The notes beneath the pieces were generated by a model. It was not told the origin of the DNA. It worked only from the letters and a program-made list of their open reading frames with translations, and did not search any database. Positions 25,883-38,789 of a stretch of 64,000 nt of DNA are shown here, piece by piece (positions within the stretch are counted from its first letter, which is position 1; each line of letters starts with the position of its first letter). The stretch spans positions 558,001 to 622,000 of the forward strand of contig NZ_QZEZ01000001.1 in NCBI RefSeq assembly GCF_003594885.1. Direction: 5' to 3'. The stretch comes from Vallicoccus soli (GTDB lineage: Bacteria > Actinomycetota > Actinomycetes > Motilibacterales > Motilibacteraceae). The position numbers were made by a program, and so were the translations under genes.

Positions 25883-27019
25883 GTGGAGCGCGGCGGCGTC
25901 GGTGCGCAGGGCGGTCCCCGACGGCCGCGTCGCCCGGTGGGGACCGCCGTCCTCGCCCTGCTGCTGGCGGTCCTCGCCGGCTCCGGCGCCACCCCGCCCG
26001 AGGGCCCGGCCGAGGTCCGCGGCGAGCATCACGGGCCCGTCGTGGGGGCGCAGTTCCACGGGCTCTGGGACGAGTGGGGCCCGGGGGAGCGGGCGCTCGT
26101 GCTCGACCGGCTCGCCGCGCGGGGCGTGCGGCACCTGCGCATCGACGTGTCGTGGGCGATGATCCAGCCGGCCGGGCGCGACCGCTACGACATGGCGTGG
26201 GGGGTGCCCTTCGTCGACCGCGTGCTCGCGATGGCGCACGAGCGCGGCTTCGAGGTCACGGCCACCTTCTGGCTCACGCCCGAATGGGCGCGGCCCCCGC
26301 GGGGGGAGCGCTCGCTGCCGGCCGACCCCGCCGACTACGCCGCGGCGCTGCGCTGGGCAGCGGAGCGCTGGCGTGACGAGGTGGTCGCCTGGGAGGTGTG
26401 GAACGAGCCGAACAGCGCCACCTACCTCGACCCGCCGGACCCCGTCGCGTACACCCGCCTGCTCCGCGCGGCGCACGGGGCCGTCCGGGCGGGCGACCGC
26501 TCCGCGTGGACCGTGCTCGGGGGGACGGAGTACGTCGACGTCGACTGGCTGCGACGGTGCTACGAGGCCGGCGCCCAGGGGAGCTTCGACGTCCTGGCCG
26601 TGCACCCCTACCCCAGCCCCTCCGACGCGTCACCGCTCGACCCGGTCCCGCCCGAGGGGCACGGCCTGCGCGACCTCGACGCGCTGCTGGCCGAGATGGA
26701 CCGCCGCGGGGACGCGTCGCCCGTGTGGCTCACCGAGCTCGGGTGGTCGGTCCACGGCGACCTGGCGAGCACGCCGCCCTGGGCGAGGGGAGTGGACGAG
26801 GCGGAGCAGGCGCGCCACCTCCAGCAGGCCCTGGAGCTGCTGAGGACCGAGTTCCCGAGGGTCCGGCGCGTCTACTGGTACGCCGCGTCCGACACCTCCA
26901 CGGGGCGGGCCCACCAGGACCACTTCGGTCTCCTGCGGCGCGACGGGTCCCCGCGGCCGGTCCTCGACGTTCTGGGCTGCCACGCCACGGGACGCTGCGG
27001 GCGTCCCGCGACGGGATAG
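25883..27019 (+). CDS. Secreted or membrane-anchored clan-A glycoside hydrolase (GH5/GH39-like)
   Basis: A 378-residue protein. GTG 25883 is chosen because a -10 TACGGT lies six bases upstream. The N-terminus is Arg-rich with a hydrophobic segment (about 20-37) that is a signal peptide or anchor. The catalytic domain starts VGAQFHGLWDEW and has RIDVSWAMIQPAG, WLTPEWARPP, WEVWNEPNSATY (E175, acid/base), GGTEYVDVDW, VLAVHPYP, VWLTELGWSVHG (nucleophile Glu) and HQDHFGLLRRDGSPRP. It is closest to the protein at 12571-13665, including a C-terminal Cys pair. It ends only four bases from the convergent methyltransferase gene. Confidence 0.82.
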   Translation: MERGGVGAQGGPRRPRRPVGTAVLALLLAVLAGSGATPPEGPAEVRGEHHGPVVGAQFHGLWDEWGPGERALVLDRLAARGVRHLRIDVSWAMIQPAGRDRYDMAWGVPFVDRVLAMAHERGFEVTATFWLTPEWARPPRGERSLPADPADYAAALRWAAERWRDEVVAWEVWNEPNSATYLDPPDPVAYTRLLRAAHGAVRAGDRSAWTVLGGTEYVDVDWLRRCYEAGAQGSFDVLAVHPYPSPSDASPLDPVPPEGHGLRDLDALLAEMDRRGDASPVWLTELGWSVHGDLASTPPWARGVDEAEQARHLQQALELLRTEFPRVRRVYWYAASDTSTGRAHQDHFGLLRRDGSPRPVLDVLGCHATGRCGRPATG

Positions 27020-27023
27020 CGCT

Positions 27024-27791
27024 TCACGGACGTCGCAGGACCACCCGGGCGAACGAGGTCAGGGCGGGCACGGGGTGCCGTACGAGGAAGCCCGCCTTGG
27101 CCTGCTCCAGCGCGTCCAGCGGCGGGACGCGGTCGTAGTAGCTGTGCCCGAAGTAGCCCTCGTAGGCGACGACCTCGAAGCCCGTCGACCGCAGCCTGCG
27201 GAACTGGCGCTCGCCCGGTCCGCGGCACCAGTCGTAGTGCGCGACGAACTTCGCCTCCTGGTGGGCGTCGCGGGGGTGCAGGCGGCGCAGGATCGCCGCA
27301 CCGACGGCCTCGGGGAGCGCCAGGTTCACCACCAGCGGCAGCGTCCACAGCGTCGGGAAGAAGTGCATGGCGGTGCCCCCCGGGCGGAGCAGGGCGTGCA
27401 CCGAGCGGTGGAAGGCCCGCGCGTCGGGCACGTGCTCCGCGGTCATCTTGCTGACGACCAGGTCGAAGCCCCCCCGCAGGTGCTCCGGCGGCGGCCCGGC
27501 GCACAGGTCCAGCACCTCGGTCGCGTAGCCGGCGGGCGCCTTGCGCAGCTCGTCCGCGGAGACGTCGAGCACCGTGCAGCGGACGCCCGAGGCCTCGACC
27601 TCGTCCGGTGCCAGCAGCGGGTTGGCGCCGCCCCCCACGTCGCACACGTCCCGGACCTGCTCCCCGCCCGCCGCGGAGAGGGCTTCCTGGTGGTGGCGCA
27701 CCCAGGCCTGCGCGAAGTGCGCGAAGCGGACCTCGGGGCGCCCCTCGAGACGGCTGGTGGTGGTTCGGCGGCTCGGCGACGTCAGCATCAC
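27024..27791 (-). CDS. SAM-dependent class I methyltransferase
   Basis: A 255-residue protein starting GTG 27791 or ATG 27788. SAM motif I is VCDVGGGANPLL (49-60), followed by CTVLDVSADEL, FDLVVSKMTAEHV and LLRPGGTAMHFFPTLW, the usual class I order. The C-terminal part (EAKFVAHYDWCRGP, YEGYFGHSYYDRVPPLDALEQ) resembles methyltransferases of cell-surface glycan clusters. The acceptor could be a sugar or a lipid carrier; not shown. It is convergent with the hydrolase gene and divergent from the propeller gene. Confidence 0.8.
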   Translation of the reverse strand: MMLTSPSRRTTTSRLEGRPEVRFAHFAQAWVRHHQEALSAAGGEQVRDVCDVGGGANPLLAPDEVEASGVRCTVLDVSADELRKAPAGYATEVLDLCAGPPPEHLRGGFDLVVSKMTAEHVPDARAFHRSVHALLRPGGTAMHFFPTLWTLPLVVNLALPEAVGAAILRRLHPRDAHQEAKFVAHYDWCRGPGERQFRRLRSTGFEVVAYEGYFGHSYYDRVPPLDALEQAKAGFLVRHPVPALTSFARVVLRRP

Positions 27792-27870
27792 GGCCCCCCC
27801 GGGGCTCGGCCGGCGACCGTCGCCGGCGCTGCTCGGACAGTAGCCCAGAGCGGTCGCGCGGATGATCGGA

Positions 27871-27905
27871 AAGCGGCTGCTCGTTCACCCGTCCGGGCGT
27901 ACGGT
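27871..27905 (+). promoter_or_regulatory. Promoter with AAGCGG-N16-CCGGGCGTA motif and palindromic site C
   Basis: AAGCGG (27871-27876), 16 bases, CCGGGCGTA (27893-27901), with -10-like TACGGT at 27900-27905: the same layout as before 6662. Within it, TCACCCG-TC-CGGGCGT (27885-27900) matches 12 of 14 positions of the palindrome at 6560. Confidence 0.5.
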
Positions 27906-27994
27906 GCCGCTGACCGGACACGGACGTCCCTGCGCGTCCTCATCGTCGGGGCGACGGGTGGCCGGTCGCAGGACTCCCGGACGGGGCGGTTCCC

Positions 27995-30352
27995 ATGGCA
28001 CGACGCAAAGGCGCGCTCGTACTCGCGCTGGCCCTGACACTCCCGCTCTCCGCGACCGCCGGGCTACCGGCGGGCCCAGCGGCGGCCGACACGGCGCCGG
28101 CGGCCGGCGTCCCCGAGACGCTCACCGCCGACCCCCAGCCCACGTGGCAGACCAACGGGGTGGTCTGGGCGACGGAGATCGTCGGTGACGTCGTCTACGT
28201 CGGGGGCAGCTTCACGGCGGTGCGCCCGCCCGGCGCGGCGCCGGGTGCCCAGGAGGTGCCGCGGCGCAACCTCGCCGCCTTCGACAAGCGGACCGGCGCG
28301 CTGCTGCCCTTCGCCCACGACGTGCGGGCACCCGAGTCGACCGCGACGACCGACATCACCTGCCAGCCGGGGACCGCGCCCGGGACGCGCACCTGCGACA
28401 CGGTGTACGAGATCCAGGCGTCGCCCGACGGCTCCCGCCTCTACGTCGGCGGCGACTTCGCCACCGTCGACGGCAAGCCCCGGGACAAGGTCGCGGCCTT
28501 CCTCACGGCCACGGGGGCGCTGGACACGGTCTTCAAGCCGCCGGTGTACGGGAGGGTGCGCGCCATCGCCGTCACCGACTCGACCGTCTACGTGGGCGGG
28601 CACTTCACCAGCGTGTGGCCGTCCACGCCGCGCCAGCGCCTGGCGGCGTACGCGCGCTCCACCGGGGCGCTGCTGCCGTGGGCCCCCACGGCCGACCGGC
28701 CGGTCCTCGCCATGGCGATGGCGCCCGACGGGAGCCGGGTCGTGCTCGGGGGGCAGTTCGACCGGGTGAACGGCGTGGACATCCACGGCCTCGCCGCCGT
28801 GGACGCCACCACCGGCGAGAGCACGCGCTGGGACAGCCGCCCGATCCCGAAGGTGTCCGACACGCGGTACTCGTACGTGACCGACCTCGTGGTCGACGAG
28901 GACACGGTCTACGCGAGCTCCAACGGCGAGGGCACGTTCGACGGGCGGGTCGCCGCGGACCCGTACACCGGTCAGCTACGCTGGGTCGACAGCTGCCTGG
29001 GCGCCACGTGGTCGCTGGCGCTGGTGCGAGGCCTGCTCTACAGCGGCTCGCACGCGCACAACTGCAGCAGCACGCCGGGCGGCTTCCCGGAGGCGTACAA
29101 CGGGATCCTCCCGGAGAACCAGCGGTACTACCGGCTGCTCGCGCAGGACGCGCGGGGCGGCACCACGGAGATCCGCCACTGGTTCCCGACGACGAACGGG
29201 GGCATCCAGGGCAAGCTCGGGCCGCGCACCATGGCGTCGGACGCGGACCACCTCTGGGTCGGCGGCGAGTTCACGACCGTCAACGGGGTGGCGCAGCAGG
29301 GGCTCACGCGCTTCACGTTCCACGGGGTGTCGCCCGACGTCGGGCGCCCGCGCACGCCCGCCGCCGTCCGCGCGTCGACGTCGGTGCCGGGCCAGGTGGT
29401 CGTGCACGCCTTCGGCACCGAGGACCTGGACAACGAGCAGCTGGTGTACGAGCTCATCCGCGACCACGACACCGCGCGGCCGCTGCAGCGCTGGGAGGCC
29501 GGGTCCAGGCCCTGGGCCTACCCGCAGTTCACCTACGTCGACACCGACGTGGCCCCCGGGTCCACGCACACCTACGACCTGCGCGCCACCGACCCCTGGG
29601 GCAACCGGAGCTACCGCTCCTGGGAGGTCCGGGCCACGGTGGCGTCCGAGCGGGGCGCGTACGCGCGGAACGTCCTCGGCGCCGTGCCCGGCGCCTACTG
29701 GCGGCTCTCGGAGGCGTCGGGCTCGACGGCCGCCGACGCGTCGACGGGCGGCGTCCCGGGCGCGTACGGCAGCGGCGTGGCGCGCGGCGTCGCGTCCGCG
29801 GTCGCCAGCGAGCCCGGCGACGGCGCGGCCTCCTTCGACGGGACCTCGCGCGGCGTGGTCCGGGCCACGCGCAAGATGGCCGGGCCGCAGCACTTCTCGC
29901 TCGAGCTCTGGTTCCGCACGACGACGACCCGCGGCGGCAAGCTCGTCGGGTTCGGCACGAGCGCGAGCACGACGGGCGGCACCAGCGGGAGCTACGACCG
30001 GCACGTGTACATGAACGGCGCGGGGCAGCTCCTCTTCGGCGCGTACCCGGGCTCGGCGGTCGTCGTCAAGAGCCCCGGCAGCTACCGCGACGGGGCCTGG
30101 CACCACCTCGCGGCCACCATGGGGGCAGGCGGGATGCGCCTGTACGTCGACGGGCAGCAGGTCGCCGCGGGCCCGAGCCGCGCCGCGCAGCCGTACGAGG
30201 GCTACTGGGGCCTCGGCGGCGACAGCCTCGGCGGCTGGCCCGAGCGCCCGGCCAGCGACTTCTTCGCCGGCCAGCTCGACGACTTCTCCTACTACCCCTT
30301 CGAGCTGACGCCGGAGGAGGTCGCGGCGCACCGGGCGTCCGCGACCCCCTGA
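27995..30352 (+). CDS. Secreted protein: beta-propeller, Fn3-like and LamG domains
   Basis: A 785-residue protein from ATG 27995. Signal peptide 1-32 (MARRKGALVLALALTLPLSA). Residues about 50-445 hold propeller repeats: VVYVGGSFTAVR, LYVGGDFATVDG, VYVGGHFTSVW, VVLGGQFDRVNG, LWVGGEFTTVNG, each followed by an R-x-x-L-A-A-x-D/F-x-x-T-G step. An Fn3-like segment (about 455-550; YTYVDTDVAPGSTHTYDLRATD-type) follows. The last 230 residues are a LamG/concanavalin domain: AYWRLSEASGSTAADAS, FSLELWFRTTT, GAWHHLAATM, LYVDGQQVAAG and GQLDDFSYYPFELT. The closest relatives in the window are at 6662 and 31376. It probably binds surface polysaccharide; no hydrolase motif is seen. Confidence 0.8.
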   Translation: MARRKGALVLALALTLPLSATAGLPAGPAAADTAPAAGVPETLTADPQPTWQTNGVVWATEIVGDVVYVGGSFTAVRPPGAAPGAQEVPRRNLAAFDKRTGALLPFAHDVRAPESTATTDITCQPGTAPGTRTCDTVYEIQASPDGSRLYVGGDFATVDGKPRDKVAAFLTATGALDTVFKPPVYGRVRAIAVTDSTVYVGGHFTSVWPSTPRQRLAAYARSTGALLPWAPTADRPVLAMAMAPDGSRVVLGGQFDRVNGVDIHGLAAVDATTGESTRWDSRPIPKVSDTRYSYVTDLVVDEDTVYASSNGEGTFDGRVAADPYTGQLRWVDSCLGATWSLALVRGLLYSGSHAHNCSSTPGGFPEAYNGILPENQRYYRLLAQDARGGTTEIRHWFPTTNGGIQGKLGPRTMASDADHLWVGGEFTTVNGVAQQGLTRFTFHGVSPDVGRPRTPAAVRASTSVPGQVVVHAFGTEDLDNEQLVYELIRDHDTARPLQRWEAGSRPWAYPQFTYVDTDVAPGSTHTYDLRATDPWGNRSYRSWEVRATVASERGAYARNVLGAVPGAYWRLSEASGSTAADASTGGVPGAYGSGVARGVASAVASEPGDGAASFDGTSRGVVRATRKMAGPQHFSLELWFRTTTTRGGKLVGFGTSASTTGGTSGSYDRHVYMNGAGQLLFGAYPGSAVVVKSPGSYRDGAWHHLAATMGAGGMRLYVDGQQVAAGPSRAAQPYEGYWGLGGDSLGGWPERPASDFFAGQLDDFSYYPFELTPEEVAAHRASATP

Positions 30353-30362
30353 GGCCCGCGCG

Positions 30363-30397
30363 ACGGTGCCCGTCCCGATGCCCGGGGCGGGCACCGT
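30363..30397 (+). terminator. Hairpin terminator after the propeller-LamG gene
   Basis: A 14-bp stem with one G-T pair (30363-30376 with 30384-30397) and a 7-base loop begins 11 bases after the stop codon. Confidence 0.7.
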
Positions 30398-30526
30398 GGC
30401 GCGGACGCCCGGCTTGCGCCGCCGGGCCCGGGTGCGCGAGGGTGCCCCCGCCGGGGGGGACCCGCCGCGCCCGGGCGGCCCGCAGCTCCCGCGGGCGGCC
30501 CGCGCGCCCCACCGAGAGGCCCGCCC

Positions 30527-31366
30527 GTGCCGCCCTGCTCCGTCCTGCGCCCGGCTGCCCGCTCCGCCCTGCTCCTCGCAGCGGCGGCGGCGCTGCTCCT
30601 GCCGTCCGCCCCCGTCGCCGCCGTGGAGGCCGCGCGCCTCGACCGCACCCTGCTCGACGCCCGCATCACCGAGTCCAGCGGCCTCGCGCGCAGCGGCTAC
30701 GACGACGGGCTGCTCTGGACGCACAACGACAGCGGGGACGGCCCCCGCCTCTTCGCGGTGGGACCCGACGGCAGGACCGTGGCGACCGCGGTGCTCCGCG
30801 GTGCGTCCGCGGTCGACTGGGAGGCCCTCGCGCGCTACCGCGGCGCCGACCGCTCGTACCTCTACGTCGGCGACGTCGGCGACAACGCGCGGGCCCGGCG
30901 CGAGGTCGCCGTGCACCGGGTGGAGGAGCCCCGCTCGCCCCGCGGGGACCTGGTGCTGGCCCCCCGGACGTACCGGCTCGCGTACGAGGACGGTCCGCGC
31001 GACGCCGAGGCGCTGCTCGTGCACCCCTGGACCGGGCGGCTGTACGTGGTGTCGAAGGACTACCGGGGCGGCGCGGTGTACGAGGCGCCCGCGGCCCTCA
31101 GCACCACCGGGGTGAACGTCCTGCGCCGGGTGGCGTCGGCGCCGGCGCTCGTCACCGACGGCGCGGTGCTCTTCGACGGGCGGGTCGTGCTGCGCGACTA
31201 CGTCGCGGCGTGGGTGTCGCCGCGCATCGGCGCGCCGGCCACGCGCGTGCCGCTGCCGGCCAGCGCCCAGGGGGAGTCGCTCGCCCCCGCGCCCGGGTCC
31301 CGCGCGGTGCTCGTCGGCTCGGAGGGGCTCCGCAGCCCGGTCCACCGCCAGCCGCTCCCCGGCTGA
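30527..31366 (+). CDS. Secreted propeller-like protein
   Basis: A 279-residue protein. GTG 30527 follows GAGAGG by seven bases. Signal peptide about 1-32. The mature part has ITESSGLARSGYDDGLLWTH, SGDGPRLFAVGPDG, LYVGDVGDNARARREV, RDAEALLVHPWTGRLYVVSKD and PASAQGESLAPAPGSRAVLVGSEG. It is a paralogue of 22564-23640, with the same motif order, but has no C-terminal anchor. No enzymatic residues are recognised. It is convergent with the next gene; both stop codons lie in one hairpin. Confidence 0.7.
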   Translation: MPPCSVLRPAARSALLLAAAAALLLPSAPVAAVEAARLDRTLLDARITESSGLARSGYDDGLLWTHNDSGDGPRLFAVGPDGRTVATAVLRGASAVDWEALARYRGADRSYLYVGDVGDNARARREVAVHRVEEPRSPRGDLVLAPRTYRLAYEDGPRDAEALLVHPWTGRLYVVSKDYRGGAVYEAPAALSTTGVNVLRRVASAPALVTDGAVLFDGRVVLRDYVAAWVSPRIGAPATRVPLPASAQGESLAPAPGSRAVLVGSEGLRSPVHRQPLPG

Positions 31367-31383
31367 GGCGCCCGCTCAGCCGG
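31359..31383. terminator. Shared hairpin containing both convergent stop codons
   Basis: A 9-bp perfect stem (31359-31367 with 31375-31383) with a 7-base loop covers the TGA stops of the genes at 30527 and 31376. It is short and may act as a weak bidirectional terminator. Confidence 0.5.
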
Positions 31384-33322
31384 TCGGGGACAGCTCGAGG
31401 TCGAAGCTGACGTCCGACGAGGACGTCCCGGCGTTGTGCACCTCGACGGCGACGACGTTGGTCCCGGGCAGGAGCAGCGAGCTCGGCAGCAGCTGCTCGA
31501 CGAAGGTCGTCTCGGCGGCACCGCCCAGGGCCGTCGACGCGGGGGTCGCCGCGGTCACGGGCCCGGCCGGCATGTTGGTGCGCCAGACCTCCGTGCCGTT
31601 GAGGTGCACCACCGCGCCGTCGTCGCGCAGCAGGCGAAGGCGCAGGCCCGGCACGGCAGCGGGGTCCGCGACCTGGAAGGACTGGCGGAAGTAGTGCGTC
31701 AGCCCCAGGGGGCTGACGACCGTCACCTCGTCCCCGTCGCCGTAGCCGAGCTGGGCGTCGCCCACGGCCCACCCGCGGTCGTCGAAGGCCCGCCCGCGCC
31801 AGGCGGTGCCCTGGTCGCTGCCGTTCGACAGGTAGCGCCAGGTCGACCCCTGGCGGACGAGGCTCGTGGACGGGGCGCGGGTCGTGACCTCGAGCGGCGC
31901 CGAGGGCGCCGAGCGGTTGCCGGCGGCGTCCACCGCCTCGACCCGGTACGCGTACCGGGTGCCGGGCACCAGCCCGGTGTCCGTCCAGCTCCGGCCGCCG
32001 AGCTCGGTGAGGAGCGCACCGTCGCGCAGGAGCCGGTAGCCCACGACACCGCGGTCGTCCGTGCTGGCCGACCAGGCGGTCGTGACCTGCGTGTCACCGA
32101 CGGCGGTGGCGGTGAGGCCCTGCGGGGTCGTCGGCGGGGTGGTGTCCGCGCTGCTCGCGCCCTGCGGGAACTCGGCGTAGCGCTGCTCCCCGGTGCCCTG
32201 GAGCAGCGTGAACCCGCCGCCGACGCGCAGGTGGTCCGGCCCGGGGAGGACGTCCCAGACCCCCGCCCCACCCGTCAGGCGCGGGGCGAAGCCGGGCAGG
32301 ACCCCGCCGGTGAAGGCGCTCAGCGCGACCAGGCCCGCCCGCGGCTGCCCCGCGAAGGCCGTGTCGAAGTGCCCGCCGGCGTAGAGCGTCGTGCCCTCGA
32401 GCGCGACCGCCTGGACGTCCCCGTCGGTGGTCGAGGCCCAGCGCCGGTTCCCCGTGGCGCCGTCCCACGCGCTGACCCGCCCGCCGGGCCCGCCGACCGC
32501 CGCGTACACGCTGCCGGTGTCCGCGGCGAGGTCGTAGACGATGCACGGGTTCGTGCTGTCCAGGCAGGGCGCGGGGGGCCGCCAGGCGTGCAGGGCGCCC
32601 GACGCGGCCACGAGCCGGCCGACGTAGTCGCGCGGCTGGCCGGCGAGGGTGCGGAAGTGGCCCCCGACCAGCAGACCGGTCCCGTCCGGTGTCGCGGCGA
32701 GGGCGTTGACCGCGTCCCCGGCACCCGTCGACCAGCCCGTCAGGAGCGCGCCGGTGGCCGCGTCGACGGCCGCGAGCCGCGCTCGCGGGACGGTGCGGAC
32801 GTAGGTGAAGGTGCCGCCGAGGAAGAGGGTGCTCCCGATCCGCTCCAGCGCGTGGACGCCGATGTTCACCTCCGCGCCGAAGGCGGCGACGGGCCGCCCG
32901 TCGGCCAGGCCGACCGCGCCCAGCCCGCGGCGGGCCTGACCGGCCAGGCCGGTGAAGTAGCCGCCCACGTAGACCGTCGAGCCGTCCCCGGAGACCTCCA
33001 GCGCACGCACGTCGCCGCCGCTCGCGCCGGGGTCCCACGGCAGGAGGGCGCCCGACCCCGCGTCGAGCGCCGCGAGCCGGGCCCGCGCGACCGTCGTGCG
33101 GTCGTCGGGGCTGCGCAGCGCCGTGAAGGACCCGCCGAGCAGGACGACGTCGCCGACCCGGGCCACCGCGTAGACGCGCCCGCCGGTCGGCGTCCACGCG
33201 GCGCGGGGCGACTCGGCCGGGAGGGCGCCGGCGGGAGCGGCGGGCAGGACCAGGGCGAGCGCGGCCACGGCGAGCGCGAGCACGACGCGCAGGAGGCGGG
33301 GGACGACGGACGACGCGCTCAT
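31376..33322 (-). CDS. Secreted protein: beta-propeller, Fn3 and beta-sandwich domains
   Basis: A 648-residue protein from ATG 33322 (GAGGGTGG upstream; a GTG at 33331 is possible). Signal peptide about 1-34. Propeller repeats cover about 40-345: [61 protein letters not shown] canonical Fn3 domain follows ([42 protein letters not shown]). The C-terminal 160 residues form a galactose-binding-like sandwich ([44 protein letters not shown]). It belongs to the same propeller family as 6662 and 27995 but with a different C-terminal module. A surface polysaccharide-binding role is inferred. Confidence 0.8.
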   Translation of the reverse strand: MSASSVVPRLLRVVLALAVAALALVLPAAPAGALPAESPRAAWTPTGGRVYAVARVGDVVLLGGSFTALRSPDDRTTVARARLAALDAGSGALLPWDPGASGGDVRALEVSGDGSTVYVGGYFTGLAGQARRGLGAVGLADGRPVAAFGAEVNIGVHALERIGSTLFLGGTFTYVRTVPRARLAAVDAATGALLTGWSTGAGDAVNALAATPDGTGLLVGGHFRTLAGQPRDYVGRLVAASGALHAWRPPAPCLDSTNPCIVYDLAADTGSVYAAVGGPGGRVSAWDGATGNRRWASTTDGDVQAVALEGTTLYAGGHFDTAFAGQPRAGLVALSAFTGGVLPGFAPRLTGGAGVWDVLPGPDHLRVGGGFTLLQGTGEQRYAEFPQGASSADTTPPTTPQGLTATAVGDTQVTTAWSASTDDRGVVGYRLLRDGALLTELGGRSWTDTGLVPGTRYAYRVEAVDAAGNRSAPSAPLEVTTRAPSTSLVRQGSTWRYLSNGSDQGTAWRGRAFDDRGWAVGDAQLGYGDGDEVTVVSPLGLTHYFRQSFQVADPAAVPGLRLRLLRDDGAVVHLNGTEVWRTNMPAGPVTAATPASTALGGAAETTFVEQLLPSSLLLPGTNVVAVEVHNAGTSSSDVSFDLELSPTG

Positions 33323-33358
33323 GGGCACCACCCTCGGGCCGGGCTCCGGTGCCCCGGC

Positions 33359-33364
33359 ACGCTA
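33359..33364 (-). promoter_or_regulatory. Candidate -10 (TAGCGT) of the propeller gene at 31376
   Basis: Minus-strand TAGCGT at 33364-33359 lies 36 bases before ATG 33322. Confidence 0.35.
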
Positions 33365-33444
33365 CTCCGGCCGCGCGTCCCCGTCCGGGGTTCGGCCGAG
33401 CCCGCGCCCGCTCCCGCCGGGCGGTGGGTCGCGGGCGGGCGCCG

Positions 33445-33450
33445 TACCCT
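33445..33450 (+). promoter_or_regulatory. Candidate -10 (TACCCT) of mfd
   Basis: TACCCT at 33445-33450 in GCCGTACCCTGGG, 62 bases before the mfd start. Confidence 0.4.
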
Positions 33451-33512
33451 GGGAGGACCCCCGGGCCCTCTCGTCGGCGCCCGGCGTTCGTGCTGCCCCG
33501 AGGAGCGCCCCC

Positions 33513-37067
<3,555 letters not shown>

Positions 37068-37144
37068 GGCGACGGCGCTGCTGCGCACGGGGGACGTGAC
37101 GCGCGCCGCCCCGGCGACCTGCCCGGAACGCCGGCAGGGGCGCG

Positions 37145-37179
37145 CCCGCCGCCGGTAGCCTCGCCCCACCGGCGGCGGG
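37145..37179 (+). promoter_or_regulatory. Inverted repeat flanking a -10 (TAGCCT) before the cupin gene
   Basis: CCCGCCGCCGG (37145-37155) and its exact reverse complement (37169-37179) flank TAGCCT (37156-37161). It may be an operator over the promoter, or a terminator of mfd, or both. Confidence 0.45.
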
Positions 37180-37212
37180 GGGTCGCCGGCGCGCCAGGGG
37201 ACGGGAGCGGAC

Positions 37213-37650
37213 GTGACGCAGCTCGACGGGGTGGACCGGGTCGAGGCCCTCGACGGCCTCGGGGGCCCCGGGGGGCTCGGGAGCGGCGGTGCCGTGGGCG
37301 GGCCGCCGGCGGTCCACGTCGACCACCGGCCCTGGGGCCGGTTCGAGCTGCTGCTGCTCAACGGCCGTGCGAGCGTCAAGGTCCTCACGGTGGAGCCGGG
37401 GGCCCGGCTGTCCCTGCAGCGGCACGCCCGCCGCGACGAGTGGTGGCAGATGCTCGACGACGGGCTCGAGGTCGAGGTCGACGGGCAGGCCCGCGCCGTG
37501 CCCCGCGGCGAGCGGGCGTGGGTGCCCCGCGGCGCCGCCCACCGCGTCCGCAACACCGGTGACGCCCCGGCGCGCTTCCTCGAGATCGCCTTCGGCGACT
37601 TCGACGAGGACGACATCGAGCGCCTCGCCGACGACTACCGCCGCGCCTGA
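37213..37650 (+). CDS. Phosphomannose-isomerase-type (type II) cupin protein
   Basis: A 145-residue protein beginning GTG 37213. After a Gly-rich N-terminus (about 16-32), a single cupin domain has the signature of the C-terminal domain of type II PMI/GMP proteins: RPWGRFELLLLN, VKVLTVEPGARLSLQRHARRD-type loop and VPRGAAHRVRNTG. The second ligand position of the usual RxEHW motif reads RDEWW, so one metal-binding His may be missing. It is freestanding, without a nucleotidyltransferase domain. It could be a mannose-6-phosphate isomerase feeding GDP-mannose synthesis, but given the altered motif I would not assume activity. Confidence 0.75.
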   Translation: MTQLDGVDRVEALDGLGGPGGLGSGGAVGGPPAVHVDHRPWGRFELLLLNGRASVKVLTVEPGARLSLQRHARRDEWWQMLDDGLEVEVDGQARAVPRGERAWVPRGAAHRVRNTGDAPARFLEIAFGDFDEDDIERLADDYRRA

Positions 37651-37679
37651 GCGCCGCAGACCACCACCGGAGGACCCCC

Positions 37680-38744
37680 GTGCTCGCCGTGCTCGAGGAG
37701 CAGCTCGCCGCTGCCCAGCGCTCGCTGCCCGCCCCCGTGTACGAGTACTACGCCGCCGGCGCCGGCGAGGAGACGACGCTGGCCGAGTCCGCGCGGGCCT
37801 GGTCCGCGTTCCGCCTGCGCCCCCGGCCCCTGCGCGACGTCAGCGCCGTCGACCTCACCACCACGCTGCTCGGCGCGCCCCTCGAGGCCCCCCTGCTCGT
37901 CGCGCCCATGGCCTTCCACCGCCTCGCGCACGAGGAGGCCGAGGCGGCCACGGCGCGCGGCACCCGGGAGGCCGGCGGGCTCATGGTCGTCTCGACCCGG
38001 GCCTCGCTCGCGGTCGAGGACATCGGCGCCGTCGCGGGCCCCTGGTGGTTCCAGGTGTACGTCATGAAGGACCGCGACATCACCGCGCGCCTCGTCGAGC
38101 GGGCGGCCGCCTCCGGCGCCCAGGCGCTCGTGCTGACCGGCGACACCCCGTACGTCGGGGTGAAGCGCAAGGTCGGCGGCGTGCGCATCGACATGCCGGA
38201 GGACCACTTCCTCGTCAACCTGCGCCGGCACCTCGGCGACCGGGTCGACGGGGCGGCGGCGGCCGCGCAGGACCCGTCGGTCGACCTGGGCGCGGTCGAG
38301 TGGCTCCGCCGGCTCACCGGCCTGCCGGTCGTCGTCAAGGGCGTCCTGCGCGGCGACGCGGCGCAGGAGTGCCTCGACGCCGGGGCGGCGGGCGTCGTCG
38401 TCTCCAACCACGGCGGGCGCCAGCTCGACCGCGCGGTCCCCTCCGCGCTCGCCCTCGCCGAGGTCGTCGACGCCGTGGCCGGGCGCGCTCCCGTGCTCGT
38501 GGACGGCGGGGTGCGCAGCGGCCTCGACGCGCTGGTGGCGCTGGCCCTCGGCGCCAGCGGCGTGCTCGTCGGCCGGCCGGTGCTCTGGGCGCTCGCGCAC
38601 GGCGGGGCCGACGGGGTGCGCGCCGCGCTCGCCGCCGTCCGCGACGACCTCGCGCACGCCCTGGCCCTGTGCGGCGCGGCGTCGCTGGCCGAGCTCGACC
38701 GCTCGTTCGTCGTCCCCGCCGCGGCCCCGGTGCCGGGGTGGTGA
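37680..38744 (+). CDS. FMN-dependent alpha-hydroxy-acid oxidase/dehydrogenase
   Basis: A 354-residue TIM-barrel flavoenzyme. GTG 37680 follows GGAGGA by five bases. Family signatures: VYEYYAAGAGEE, APLLVAPMAFHRLAH, WWFQVYVMKDRD, LVLTGDTPYVGVKRK, PVVVKGVL and VVSNHGGRQLD (catalytic His near residue 243), VLVDGGVRSGLDALVALALGA. It oxidises a 2-hydroxy acid such as lactate, glycolate or mandelate to the 2-oxo acid. The substrate is not determined. It lies 29 bases after the cupin gene and may share its transcript. Confidence 0.9.
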   Translation: MLAVLEEQLAAAQRSLPAPVYEYYAAGAGEETTLAESARAWSAFRLRPRPLRDVSAVDLTTTLLGAPLEAPLLVAPMAFHRLAHEEAEAATARGTREAGGLMVVSTRASLAVEDIGAVAGPWWFQVYVMKDRDITARLVERAAASGAQALVLTGDTPYVGVKRKVGGVRIDMPEDHFLVNLRRHLGDRVDGAAAAAQDPSVDLGAVEWLRRLTGLPVVVKGVLRGDAAQECLDAGAAGVVVSNHGGRQLDRAVPSALALAEVVDAVAGRAPVLVDGGVRSGLDALVALALGASGVLVGRPVLWALAHGGADGVRAALAAVRDDLAHALALCGAASLAELDRSFVVPAAAPVPGW

Positions 38745-38777
38745 ACGCCGGGCGGACCGCCCGTGGACGCCGTCCCC

Positions 38778-38783
38778 TACCCT
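38778..38783 (+). promoter_or_regulatory. -10 (TACCCT) for leaderless merR-type gene
   Basis: TACCCT at 38778-38783, six bases before GTG 38790. The layout TA-NNN-T, six bases, GTGGAGCG is almost the same as before 25883. Confidence 0.5.
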
Positions 38784-38789
38784 GAGCGG

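Noticed and set aside
27024-27791. Phospholipid or quinone methyltransferase assignment
   Set aside because: Only general class I SAM motifs are visible; nothing fixes the acceptor.
25733-27848. Shared ACAGTAGCC before the GT4 gene (25737) and the methyltransferase gene (27835) as a promoter motif
   Set aside because: Read on the minus strand it contains TACTGT, but there is no consistent -35 and only nine bases are shared; too weak to call.
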